This document shows positions 49,324 through 61,950 of a stretch of DNA of 64,000 nucleotides, piece after piece. Position numbers and translations under genes: made by a program. A model generated the notes under the pieces. It did not search any database, had not been told where the DNA came from, and saw only the letters and a program-made list of their open reading frames with translations. The stretch lies in contig ML133450.1 in assembly GCA_003864495.1 (NCBI GenBank), positions 291,968 to 355,967 of the forward strand, read 5' to 3'. Each line of letters begins with the position of its first letter. Within the stretch, counting starts at the first letter, position 1. The stretch is from Nemopilema nomurai (lineage: Eukaryota > Cnidaria > Scyphozoa > Rhizostomeae > Rhizostomatidae).

Positions 49324-52300
49324 CACCACCCACGCCCCCGTGGCAACCGCAACCCTGCTTGATCAAGACTCGCCACACTGCTCCTTCGGCGCCTCGTCTG
49401 ACGTCAAATGTAGATATGAAAACTGAGTTCAATCAGCATTAATAGTTAGCTCATAATTATCTGAATGCCAAACACTATCATGGAATATGACGTCATTGTA
49501 CTGCAAAATTACTGCAACTAACACTTTAGCATAACTTCACGGAAGTTTTTGGGTGAAGTTTTGTCCTTCATGAAAAATACATTTCTCCCTCCAATCTGCT
49601 GACTATAGCCTTTATCTTTTTGAAAACCTGAACGATCTCAGGTACACGTTTTTACCTTTGGAAAACAAGCTGCAATAAAAGTGTAGTAAATGTATTTCTT
49701 CCTTGCTTTATTCATTCCCACTATTAAATGTTCATCTAGGCCAAATTTTTAAACCAATGAATAGATGCCTGCATCTTTCAAAAACTGGTTCCCTACCACC
49801 CTTATAACTTAAGACTGCGGACTACTGCAAGATTATTCTAGAAGCCTTAAGTTGAAGAATTGCTCTAATTATATTTTTTTTCAAAGGATATAAGACCAGC
49901 ATTTTTTCGAATGCGTTTTAAGTACTTAGTTATTTTAAAAGGAACTGTCATGCTAGCCTGGAACTGCCTAGATATTATGAAGATCAGGGATGCGAAAGAA
50001 AGATACATCATTACAAAGAGTATGAATTACCGCTCTAATGAATTATGATATGAATTTTCGAACACATGGTTTATCGTTCTGAGCACGCCTTTAGGGAAAG
50101 TTAAAATTCATACACGTTGAAAAACAAGATATGTCAATCCTGCAACCCAGCAAGACAAAAGGATCTTTCAACATGAAGCGTTGCGTTTCTTTTTTCGTAT
50201 CAAAGATTTTTTCTGGTTTTGAGAGTAACCCAAGGGGACGCTGTATTCTAAAGCCTTTTCTCCTGAGACAGGACAGGTCCTGCATTTGGTCTCTTGATGG
50301 AAAAAAACCTCCTGTCTATTGGTTGAAAAGAAAGCGATCACCCAATTTAGGCCAAAGATGTGCTCTGTTTGGAAGCTGATGTGTAACAAGCGTGCAGCCA
50401 TCCCAGAATGCACTAGAAACGTGTGAAGCCAATGTGACCGCGAACACTTCTCACGCGGAGATGATGCCGTGGATGGTAGGACACAGAGAATTGGTTCTTG
50501 GATAAGCAAATGCGAGTAATTGCATTCAAAATCCTTGTTTCTTGCTTGTTGAATAACGTTATACTCTTGAAGCTTACTGTGCCAGAAATGGTTTCTGCGA
50601 GAAAAATCGCTTCTTCAAAGCATGGTTATAGACACACTCTTCTTTTAAGGCTCTGTTTGTCAGCTGTAAAAGATTCATGGTGGATTTCAAAACAAACTTC
50701 AATTTGGCACTGGTAAAGATGGTGCTTTGGGACGAAAGAAAGGTGAGTTTCGCATAGTATTTCAGTATTCGTAGAGTATTCATCAACTGCGTAATTCAAA
50801 AATGAAGGAGTAAAGCGAACATTTAGTGTTCTGCATGTCAAATTCATGTCGGTTCTTAGCCAGCAACATCTATTGGGTAATTCGTTCGGTTTATCTTTCT
50901 ATTAGTCTATCCCCGGTGCGAGCTTCTTATACACCGCAAAGTCTTTCCATCAAAATAAGTATAACAAGCAGCTCGTAATGCTCCATTGCAACATCACTTT
51001 GCGCTATCAATAGGACACAAATATGCATCTTTTTAACCTAAGTACTTCCTTCAATTATATTGTGAAAGTGAATACGTCCATTTCTTCGGTTGATCCTTAT
51101 TGCAAGCCTGCAGATGTCTTTTCCTTCCATTCAATTCAGATTCTAAACATTAATTTTATGATAGGTACGACTCTATAAGGCTCTATATAACTCATCCTCA
51201 TATAGCTCATAGACCTTCCACCAGAGAATCGGTTTAGCTAAAATTGTTGTGAAAATGAGGGTTTGTAATTATTTGGGACAACATCAAAGTCTCGATTTCT
51301 CAGTTACTAGATCAGAATTTTTATCCTTAAAATGCCTCTAACTTCGATTCGATTCAAGTATACAATCCACACTATCACATTCTGTCTGTCGAGAGAACAA
51401 TAAGCATTGTCCTAAAATCGTTGGCGGTACTTGATTGTGACGTCAAAAAAATACTTTTTAGAATGATGCAGTTATGGCCTCATGTCCCAAAAGAACAGGA
51501 CCAAAACTGCAGAAATCCGCTTTCAAGCTCAAACAAAAAATTCAGTGATCGCTAAAAAAACCGCATAATTCGCATACAATTACAATTAATATCAATTTAA
51601 TATCAAAATATTGAACTCAAAATTATAACACATCATCCCAGAATATCATTATAATACATGAATACGTTAGTCTCCTCGTAACGTCTTCTAATATTTTGCG
51701 TCTCACTACACTATCAAATTTGAAATTGAATCATCTTAAACCATTACATCATCACTTCTAAATGAATCAACACACAATAATCATTATGAAATATTATGCA
51801 AAAAACACACTGCAATAAAACTCAGACAAAATATCCGAGGCAAAAATGCTTATGAATTTTATTGCAAAAGCCCCATATTCAAATCTAATTAACGCATATA
51901 CTGACAGTTTTACTAAACACATGTTTTCAAGAAAAAAATCACATTCTACAACTCAAACATGATAAGAATTGTATTACCTATCAAAAAATGCACTTTAAGA
52001 TATAAGACCAACTCGAGAGAATATATTGCAAGGCACTGGAGACTGTAATTTGAATGTGGTATAAGTTTTTTGGATGAAGACAATTTTTGGATGAGAGAAA
52101 TTTAAGAAAATTTAAAAGAGTATATGAAATTTCTACACCTAGAAAGGCGGTATTAACAGAAAAGGAAACTGGTTATTGGCGATAAAATTATATCTTTTAC
52201 ACTTAATTTTTCCCTTTGTTTACAACAATGTTGGAGGGGACATGATAATTGTAACAATATTCGTTTTGCTATATATGTTCACAGAAGCCGAATTGTAAAC

Positions 52301-52486
52301 GTTAATTAAATTTGTTTATATATATTCTTATATATTCAAAATAGTAATTGCTACACTCTACCAAAATACTCCTTCACTATTTCGAGAAAACGAGGAAACA
52401 TAATTTTAGCATAGTGGCATAGTTTCTCGCAATTGTGAAAGTTTGTACTTTCTGATCACGCTCTGAGATCATACGGAAACATCGGA
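49324..52486. other. Intergenic region between TEX14-like gene and DDO
   Basis: About 3.1 kb with no supported gene. The first part should be promoter and 5' UTR of the TEX14-like gene. The part from about 51500 is very AT-rich and probably includes the DDO 3' UTR. The open frames here are short and overlap on both strands, with no recognisable domain. Confidence 0.55.
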
Positions 52487-55400
52487 CTACAGTTTGGATG
52501 GTCCGGCCATCTCCCTTAAGCTGTCTTTTACCAATTCCAGTGCATTATTTGCACACCCCCAGTGCAGTGTGATTCCACACGGGCCATGGCCATAGTTGTG
52601 TACAATCTGAAAAGTAGTTTACCTTCTTATTGTAATCTATTCATGACTAAATGTACTTTAGCAATACAGGTAAAAATACCAAAAAGAAAATAGCTCAAGA
52701 CCAGCGTTCCTTATACGTGTAAGCTAGAAAGTAGATAGTAAAACGCCCCAAATTAATATCCAATTCATAATTAACATCTCCGGTATTTACCATATGTTGC
52801 TTGTTAATGTTTAAATGATTGCACTTATCTTTTTTCATTATCTAAATTAGAACTTTGGTTGCAAATGTATTCTTAATTATAGATTTTGTTTTTTTATATC
52901 AAATAATTTTAGACTACCTAGGATAAATCTTCAACCCTAAGCAAGAAAAGTACCCGATGAAGTACTCACTTTCACTTTCTTATTTGCTCTTCCATCAGCT
53001 CCTTTCAGGAATACGTCCTCTTTTTCAAGTCGAACGGACGTCCGTGAAGGCCTTAGGCCCACCCATGCCCTCACAATTTCTGCCTCCTGTTGTGAAATGC
53101 AACGATTAGGATCTGTAACTATGATCTAGAGCTTCTAGGATCTATTAATAGCATCCTAGACTTCAATTAAACACCAGCAAATTTGAGTTAAATACTACTT
53201 TAATTATCTTTAAAACTCTCGTAGAAAATAGGTAAAATGGATGCAATTGATTGTGAACAATAAATCTCAATAAAGGTCTCAATGCGTTGCTTTGTAGCTG
53301 TCACTCAGAGTAGCAAACAACATTCACATTACAACAGCAACTTCTTATGAGGGCAATTCTCTTAGATCTTTCACCTTAAGAGATGGCATGAACTTGTATG
53401 CTCTTTCGATGATAGTATCATGGTCTTCCTGCGAAACGTCTAGGTCCCACGAGGGCTGTGACACACCTCCGACAACAACAGTGTCCATGCTTCAAATAGA
53501 ATAAAGGCTCTTTAAAGCACGGAGAAGTAAAAGAATGAGCGTAGCACATGACAAATGGAAACGAATCTATCAGCGATTACAGTCAATCTGCTTTGAATGT
53601 AACTAGTCCCAACTTCTTTGTGTGTAGATAATGAAGAACCGTGACCAAGAAGACAGCGAGATGTATGACAGGAGCAGACAGCTCCACGCATTAGGCCAAA
53701 ATGATAATTGCTTAAATGGGGGGAGCTTGTATGCTTTGTATGATATCAAAGCTAAAATTAATATTTCATGGATGATTTGTGGTAATGGGAGAAATTTCAT
53801 AGCGTTGATAAAAAGCTGTGATCTTATAAAAGCACTTACTTGGGATAAATGTACGTAGTCTGGGGCTTGCCTTCGCCGCTATATGATATGTAATAAAAAT
53901 GCCGGATCCATGGTGCCTTTGCCTTTAATATGAAAAGAACTCATCAAAGAGCTGTTTACTTTCCACGAAAACATGTCAGAGGCATGTTGCTTTAAGGTGC
54001 TCATTCAATCAGTTTTACGGAGTTACGTGGTCAATAAGTCTGTAAAAGAATATCATCTCACTGCTATTCAAACCAGCTTCGATTTATGCTTAGAAGCTTT
54101 AGAGTTTTCATCATCATTTAATACGCACCCACAGATATTTTTTCCTCTATTCATTTAAAAACACAATTAAATGAGTCCCCACTATGTATGACACTTACAA
54201 TCAAATACAAATTGATGATAGCTGCAGGAAAAGAACACCCCAAGTAGCAAACAATTCCCCATTGTGTTCGGCGGCTGAGGTTTCACGAGCAACAGTGCCT
54301 CAAGGCCATCCACCCCCGACACCCCCCCCCCCAGCCATGTTCAATGAAAAAAGGAAGCTACATACACTAACACACAAATGCACGCACACGCACGCACGCA
54401 CCAAACAGAAATAACATGCACCGCCAGTTGAAAGCACGATGTTTCGGTTTTCAAGAGCTATAAATGTTCAAAGTCTAATGATGCAAGGCTTCAAGCCACA
54501 TATGTCTGTTGTACTGCCATCTCTTTGCTATTCATAGGTAGCTAAATGATAAAATTAGGTCCCTGTTGCTTTTTAACCTTGTATATGTAGATGAAAAGTT
54601 CCTCAGACACAGGACCGTGATATACAGCAAAACGAAGAGCTTTATAAATTAATAAAAAGGTCGAAGAGTTATGGAAGCAAATCAACTGCTGTTATCCGCC
54701 TTAATATTACGTAGGAATTCGAAGTTCCCTGCTATTGGATACAGAGCACTAACTAAGGCTAAATAGATGGACCTGCATACCCTTGTCAATTTAGTCAGGG
54801 CAAATAGACGCATTTTTCGGCACAATAATAAACATACCCTTAAAACTTGACCTCTTAAAGGAAAAACGGCCTGATCTTCACAAAGGTCACGTGCCCCGAT
54901 TCCAGAGCAATTGACAATGATGTCGTAATCAGCAAGCTGTGGGAGAAAAGAGAATGCAGTCGATGCTTTAAGTTGTTAAAATCTGGCTAACTAATTTTGG
55001 CGTGACAAATCAATGCACAAACGTAAGCAATGTAAAGTAAAACCTAAAAATATCTTTCTGTTTTTTTTCAATTACAAAACTTAAAATGGAAAAGAGATAT
55101 GACACTAAATCGTTCTTAAAATGAAGTGGTGAGATGAAAACCTCGTCAAATGAATTTATCTTTGCTTTCACAACCCTTCCATTCTTCTCTTTGAATCTAC
55201 GTTGAAAGAAGAGCACTTGATAGAATTTTCAATGGCATAGAAACAGAGATTTGTTGGGAAAACTTTTTGACTTAATGGTATTTGATCACCATTATGGTAT
55301 TCAGGGATCAATTTGCCAAACTACGGTACCTTATAATACATATTCCTACACTACTTACATTAGTTAATTTCAGTTAAAGGCATTGGTAAATGAAAAGCGT

Positions 55401-58400
55401 ATACCCAATGACAAAAATTGCTTATTGATAATAATAGTCTCGCCAATCTGATTGGCTGTCAAGCAAACTGCACACATGCTGAGTTATGACCTCGCAGTCT
55501 GACTGATCACACGAAAACAAATGCTGATTTAAGTACCTTTCAAGAAGCCATGGAAGGTATCTGCTGCTTTCACAGATAAAAGATGTTATCAAATAGCCAG
55601 ACCTTGGAAAATATAATAATCAAATTTTAAACAGCTATTGAGACTGCAATTGAAGAAATCAAAACATATAAAGTAAAATAAAACCATTCTTAGTAGTATA
55701 CTTCAGCAGGCTTGTAAGTAAATTATACTTCAAATTATTGGTTCACACTTAAAGTTATTGGCTCAACACATATCGTAAATAGGAAGGCACATTCTATAAA
55801 AATTTGTGGGTTGATAATGCCAAAATAAAAGTGTGTTTTACATTCAGCGTTGATAAACATGTGCAAATTAGTGATAAACAAATAAGACGAGAAATCCATG
55901 AAAAAATCGCAGACAAATTGTTAGAAATTGATGACAACCTCATGCCTTCGCCATGGGCGGCAGCCTGTTCCTTAGTCAATTTAACAACATTATCGAGGGT
56001 GGCTGACCATGAACCAAGCTAAAACATTGAACAAAATCAATATCACACAAATTGAAAGCTTTTCGGAGATTTAAGAACTCTACTAAAAGGAATAATGAAT
56101 ACAGTCTTGGCCCTTTTGGAAAAACCTGCGACCCATTTAAGTCACTCATTTGACTGGTTAGGGCTCTTTCTAGCTCCGATCTGGTATGTTTCAAATCCAA
56201 CACAGGAAACAGATTTTTTACCATTTCAGTTCAAACTGAAGCAATAACATGTAGAAGGCGAAACGCTTCCCCGGAAGGTCGTTCAACTGTATTTCGTTTT
56301 GCGGATATGATTCCTGTAACTTTCACAAAGGGACAAAAACTAAATTGCCAGCGCAAACATGTGGGACAGTTCGATTCCATCGCCACAAGGATGACATGTT
56401 TCAACGTCAGTCAACAACTTGAAATGAATAGTTTGTTGCAAATAACGGTACCTACAGGAGAAGAAGTGGTTGCTAATAAACGTAATCTGGACGTATTGTT
56501 GCGGCCCGCAGCTCGCGGGGACTACAGGTACCCTATAGTCTCGCATAAAGGCGCCGACGCCTATATCCGGATATTTAAAATTTCTGGGTTTTCAAGTATA
56601 GAAAATAGGGCCCCGTATAGACGCCTATAATTTGTTTTATACTTAAGATCGCAAAAAAAAATCATTTTGCATCACAGCTTATACTAAGAAACATCTTAAC
56701 TGCAGAAATTTTGCAGATTAAAAACACAATACTATAGTTCTTTGATAATGTCCTCGCCATGTTCTTGATCAGAACCAGAGCCACGGCAGATATTCTTTCA
56801 AAAGTAGAGGAAACCATTAAAGATATATGTAAAATACTAAATGAACATAATTGAATCTACTATATGTAAATCGCTTCATGTTATTTCTCTGTCAATATAC
56901 GGTAAGAAATATGATATTAAAAAAACCGGGCTGGATAAAAGCGCCACCACGCCTATGTACGAGCGGCGCCTATGTACGAGCGGCGCCTATGTACGAGCGG
57001 CGCCTATGTACGAGCGGCGCCTATGTACGAGCGGCGCCTATATGCGAGCGGCACCTATATGCGAGATTATAGGGTAAATACGGAGGCCACAGAGGAGCGT
57101 AGTAGGGGACCAGCCAATGAGAGGCCACATGTAAATGGCCAGCTTAAACATACCTTAAAATCATCTTTGTCACTTAATAAAAAACCAGATATGGTACATA
57201 TGCCAAGCTTTGGGGCCAAGCCAGATTTTGTAACCTCTTTGTACCACTTGTGCGTTCCATCAAGCCAATTCCTAAAACGTAAAAGAGCCGGTTATATAGA
57301 TACTGTACTGTTAATTTGAAGGCGACGGCAATGGTCAAACCAGTCTAGTTTTCCGAGCTGTGCGATACTTTTATACAGGGATCAATACAATCTTTTAGAA
57401 TCTAGCCTTTGTATAAAGTAACGATGAATGGCTAATGAACTCTAAACAATTAACAGTTTCTCTGTATTTGTTCGCAATCTTAAGGTATATTCGAGTTTCT
57501 GGCGCGTATTTCGATAGCCCTAAGCTGTCGCCGCCCATGGCTTTAACGCGGATTCCAAGAAGCCTAACTTGATTAAAGCCTCAGTTGAATGGACTGAATA
57601 GTTTACTGAGCAGGGCTCAAAAACTGGAAACCTTGTTCAAGAATGCTAAGCACAGCCTAGCCAGCCTCGTGGTGGTCGAAGGGACAAAACATTTTCCCAG
57701 CATTCCTAGATTCTTCGAAGGCGCCTGCGCAAAACCCTAGTCAATTTTCACGTGCAGTCCGAAACTGGTCAATGTTTTGCCGATGTTGGGCATGTGCAAA
57801 CTCCAGAAGGATTGTTCAGCTCAGTTTCAGTTCACCCTTTTATAATCAAACTTCGCAAATTCCAACTTATTGATAACAGCTTCTTTTACAAACAACTAAA
57901 CTACAAGAGGAAGGCAAAAATATTACAGAAAAAGTACATCGATACAGGAAATTAATATAATACAAAAGAAGAGAAAGATAGATTGGTTGCAGGAATTACT
58001 TATATCTCTGAATAGCTGAAATAGTATGGCTAGAATTCCGTTAGAAAAGAAAATGAATGAAGAAATAGATGAAGTACATCAATCTTCCTAGCCGAAGAGA
58101 AGAAGGATCGCGTTAAGAGGAGTACAGAAAAATGGACAAGAGATACGCCGCACCTATGTTGTCGTTGGTGGAGATTAAAGTTGAACAGCAAGATTGAAGC
58201 AGTTGACACCACAAGGCACACAGAAGCTCAAATCTAAGAGGACTCTGCTGATGACATTCCCGGCTGAAATTATCCCCCCCCCCTCCCTTTTCGAACTGGG
58301 GTGCACCAAGGAAGAAGATCTCGGCTTTACTCCGAAGAGAGAGTCGTAAAAATGCTGCAATGATGTTGACTTTGCTGATGACGTAGAGCTAATCTCGTGC

Positions 58401-61339
58401 ACTGCCGAGTTGCATAATAACGAGTCAAACAACAATGTTGGGGGACCTGCTGACGACATCCGTAACTAGCTCAGCCAGTAACCTCGTATTGAGGGAACCA
58501 TCTCGAGGGAGATGAAGAAAGGGCAGAGGGTGTCAACGATCTCCTTTGCATCCGAACACGCACCTAAAAATGTCACACAAATTTGTTACACACTACAGCC
58601 GCAAAATCTGCTTTGATTTTCTTCTGGTGGTAGGCTTCCCAGGTAGGGAAAACAATTAGGCCTTCACAATGCAATTTAGGCCGTCACAATGCAATTTAGG
58701 CCTCCACAATGCAATGCCTGCAAGGGCAGGGGTAGAGCCACCGAAGCCATAGGAGTAGCGGGATGCCATTATGCTTGAGCATTGTGCATACCATAGGTTG
58801 GGTGCATCTGGGGTAGAGGGCGTGCAGAGGCTCAAAAGAGTCCCGAGCAGTGGCGAAGCCAAAGGTCCTGTTTGTCCTGCCGGGCAGGACTAAAAGATGC
58901 TAAATGCTGCTCAATATTCGTAGGCAGGACTAAACCCTATGTTTGGTCCTGCCCAACAATGGGCGATTCCCTCGTTCCCCTGCGTTTGGTCCTGCCTCAC
59001 AATAGAAGATAACAATGTCACTCCTGCCCTTCAGAAATGGCAGGACCTTAGATGCCCTATGTTTAGGCATGCCTTTGCTATTTTGCTTTCCGGAGACCAC
59101 AAGGAATTTCGATTGAGGTTTACATTTACAGAAATTCATGGAACGTATTTGAGAACATCTTAGTATACCATGCTGCTGATTAGAAATTCCATGAGGCATT
59201 ATTTGAAAACCAACTGTTTTGTGATTTTAACTTGTTGCTGATAAAAGGAATACTAAGAGGTATTATTTGAAAACTTCTTACTATAATTTGTTGCTGAGTT
59301 AAGAAATACCAAGGGATACTTTTAGAGAACCTCTTACTATAACTTGCTGCTCATTAAAGAAATACCAAGAGGCATTTTATGAGGACTACCTGTTTTATGA
59401 TTTTAACTTGTTGCTGATAAAAAAAATACATAGGGTTAAGTACCTTATTATAACTTGTTGCTGGGTAAGGAAATACCAGGAGGCATTATTTGAAAAAATC
59501 TCATTATACCTTGTTGTTGATTAGAAATACAAAGAGATAATATTAAAACTACATGTTTTGGGATTTTAAGTTCTTGCTAATAAAAGAAATACCAAGAGGC
59601 ATTATTTGAGAACTTCTTGTGGTACTAAATGAGAGCCTCAAGACTACAAAAGCTTCCATTTTATCATCTTTTAGTAATGGTGCATTGTTGCCATAAAAGG
59701 AGAGTTGCTATTTGCTTGCAATCAACTCTATTCATTTAGTTGCCAAGTGACATTCTGAAGAATTATCACTGAAGAAGCTTTTTGTACATAGAGTTGGTGG
59801 GGTTCCTTCTGACTAAAATGGAAACTTGAGCAGCAGGCAAACTCTTGACATGGGGCATGAGCTTGCCTTACATATGTATTTGGAACTTATTTCACTGGAC
59901 AACATCTAGTATGTATTCCATGAAATTGGTAACAAATACTTCAGTTTTTAAATTTTAACACAGAGATTTCTTATATTTCCCTCTTTTCTGTTAATTTTCT
60001 TGATATTAGCTTCTATTTATTTAAAAAACCAGATTTGCTAAAAAAGGTTTATATACTTAGTTAGGTCAAAGAAGCAATATGCTGCATTCAGAAAAATTTT
60101 ATTACATAATGTCTATTCACAAATGAGAGTATGTTGAAGGCTTTCAATGAAACCATGTTAAGGGTCATAACGTTAAATGAGGTCATGTAAATGGCCATCA
60201 AAACAACCTTCGTTTTCCATTATGTGATATTCAGTAAAATTCTGTGAAAAACTTTGGATTTAAATTTTCTTGCCAATCTTTCTTATGGGCGTTGCCCAAT
60301 TCTCCGAGAGTTATAAGGGCATGGCAGCCCAGAAGTTTTCCTGGGGTCTCTGCCCCCAGCCTCCTTTCTACCTTGGGCAGGACCATCACCTCTGTGCAGG
60401 CTTGGCCACTGCCCGAGAGGGCAGCAGATTAGGCCCTCGAAGGAGATGACATTTTGAAAATAAATGACATTTTGCACTGAAAATGGATATCAAAACAAAT
60501 GGAAGTGCTGGTTGAGTCTCCAGAGGTGACCAAGACAGTAAATGGTAGCCTGGCACACAATAAATAGTGAACCCACATATTGTTCCGTGAAATTTTCCCT
60601 GTGCGTATCTAATGTTTTTTTTATAAAGTTTTACACGGTCTTGATGAATGAGCATTGTTCGCAAAGTTCATTTGAAAAACAGCCCAAAGTTCACAGAAAA
60701 ACAATAATATTGACTCGAGCATTTCGCTCGAGTATTTCCCTGAACGAGTATTTCCCTGAGGATGGTGAACGCTGCACAGTGAAATTTTCAGCTCATTTGA
60801 CCGGGGCTTAAATAGGAAAAAATTTTCCATTTCCTTGACGGTAAAAAGTTTACATGTTCGGAGTCTATCGGCATTGTTGTAGGAACAATCTCTCGACATC
60901 TTGCAGCAAAGTTATTGCGTGATCAACGTGAATTACGCTACCCCCGTCTTTGAAAACCAACGCCGATGCTGTTCCAGGCCTAGGAAGGAAAACGCATGCA
61001 ACGGGCTAGATATCACGATGCAACATCGAAATTAGTTCATTGCTAGCGGGTAGGCGCAACTTTAAGCCAAGAGACTTTCGCAGTGAAATTTTACGCGACA
61101 GTTCGCAAGTTAAACTCGACCTAGAAAAGGTAAACAAACCCAATGCTTTCCTTTGGCGTATTCATCAATCCCTTGTCGTTGTCGTTGATTTTGCAAATTC
61201 CAGCAGCTCCATCGCTGGTAGTGTCTGGGGAAAACTTCTCGGCAAATATTGTCACATCCAAATGATCATCGAACTTCTTCAAAACGTACGCAGTGGAGAG
61301 GCCAATAATGCCTGCTCCGATTACTGCAATTTTCACCAT
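52487..61339 (-). CDS. DDO: D-aspartate / D-amino-acid oxidase, peroxisomal, 10 exons
   Basis: Exons (transcript order) 61339-61140, 57271-57154, 56018-55939, 55602-55537, 55196-55142, 54936-54838, 53922-53840, 53489-53375, 53086-52970 and 52606-52487 join in phase to 350 residues (family about 340-350). The FAD-binding start IAVIGAGIIGLSTA and TTSDGAAG are present. So are RYLPWLLERFKEKNG, DYDIIVNCSGIGA, LRGQVL, APWIRHFYYI, TYIYPN, VGLRPSRTSVRLE and the C-terminal HNYGHGPCGITLHWG signature. The protein ends SKL, a canonical PTS1, so import into peroxisomes is expected. The enzyme oxidatively deaminates D-amino acids with FAD, giving 2-oxoacid, ammonia and H2O2. HFYYI and TYIYP favour D-aspartate oxidase over DAO, but substrate is not proved. 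The signature has Pro-Cys where relatives usually have small residues. Intron 1 carries a hAT element and intron 2 a satellite-bearing MITE. Confidence 0.9.
56529..57076. mobile_element. MITE with internal 17-bp satellite, DDO intron 2
   Basis: The left end TACCCTATAGTCTCGCATA recurs inverted at the right end as TACCCTATAATCTCGCATA. The ends meet the flanks at TA, as in TA-targeting elements. It lies between DDO exons 2 and 3, and exon 2 begins only about 80 bases away. It encodes nothing recognisable. Confidence 0.75.
56951..57065. repeat. 17-bp tandem repeat (GCCTATGTACGAGCGGC)
   Basis: Five nearly perfect and one or two diverged copies lie at the right end of the 56529-57076 element, and the repeat motif grades into its terminal repeat. 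Confidence 0.9.
58663..58730. repeat. 22-bp tandem repeat (three copies)
   Basis: Three copies of a unit containing TCACAATGCAATTTAGGCC lie just before the left end of the hAT element in DDO intron 1. Confidence 0.7.
58848..60411. mobile_element. Non-autonomous hAT-like element, 1.56 kb, DDO intron 1
   Basis: The ends are CAGTGGCGAAGCC and, inverted, CAGTGGCCAAGCC (12 of 13 identical). The flanking CCCGAG occurs on both sides (58842-58847 and 60412-60417), which is six bases of a probable 8-bp duplication. Subterminal GGTCCTGCC/GGCAGGACC words recur. No transposase frame is visible. The centre is a degenerate AT-rich tandem repeat. Confidence 0.75.
59165..59640. repeat. Degenerate 60-80-bp tandem repeat inside the hAT element
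   Basis: Diverged copies each contain AACTTGTTGCTGATTAA and AAATACCAAGAGGCATTATT, in that order. This suggests internal amplification within the transposon. Confidence 0.7.
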
Positions 61340-61545
61340 CTCTTCTACAAAATGCGAACTTAAGTCGCTTCAGAAAACCAAAATGATTAAAAAGACACTG
61401 AAATTGTTGTTAATTCCACGGTCAGCATTCAAGTCGGAGATCTTCGATGTCTCTAGGCTAGTGGCAATTGGATCTGTTGCTATCGCGTTTCACTGCCCCC
61501 CGTTTCCGTTTTAGCAGGTATTCGGTGAACGTCGTTTCTAAAAGG
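61340..61545. promoter_or_regulatory. Short upstream region of the DDO gene
   Basis: Only about 206 bases lie between the DDO start codon and the left end of an inverted-repeat element, so the core promoter should be here unless it lies inside the transposon. No specific motif is claimed. Confidence 0.35.
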
Positions 61546-61950
61546 ATGAACACTCCAAGAACTGGCTGAATACCCCAAGAACACCCCAAGAACACCCTAA
61601 GAACAAGCGATTAAGCGGCTGTACACCCTTTAAAACATATCAAAATCGGCATATCATTCGAAAAATAATTTGGTCAATCATTAAAAAATTAATTTTGGGG
61701 CGGGAAAGGGCCTGATAAGTCTAATGCTGTTGGTGTTGTTGGTGCGCGTCAAAAGTGTGAACGGGGGTTTGTACACGGGAGCAATTTCGAGTTTGAATCC
61801 CTTTGTGCATTCAAGCAAATTTCCGTTGTTTTGAAATCATTGAAGACATTAAGAAGATATTGTTAAAAGACTTCGTTTATATCAGCAGTATTATCTTTAT
61901 TAGCATTTAATCAATTATTTCTTGAAAGTACGAAATTTTGCGGTACTTAA

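Noticed and set aside
55794..56224. Independent short frames on either strand near 55800-56200
   Set aside because: The true DDO exon (55939-56018) lies in another frame with phase-matched splice sites; these frames are shadows or intron.
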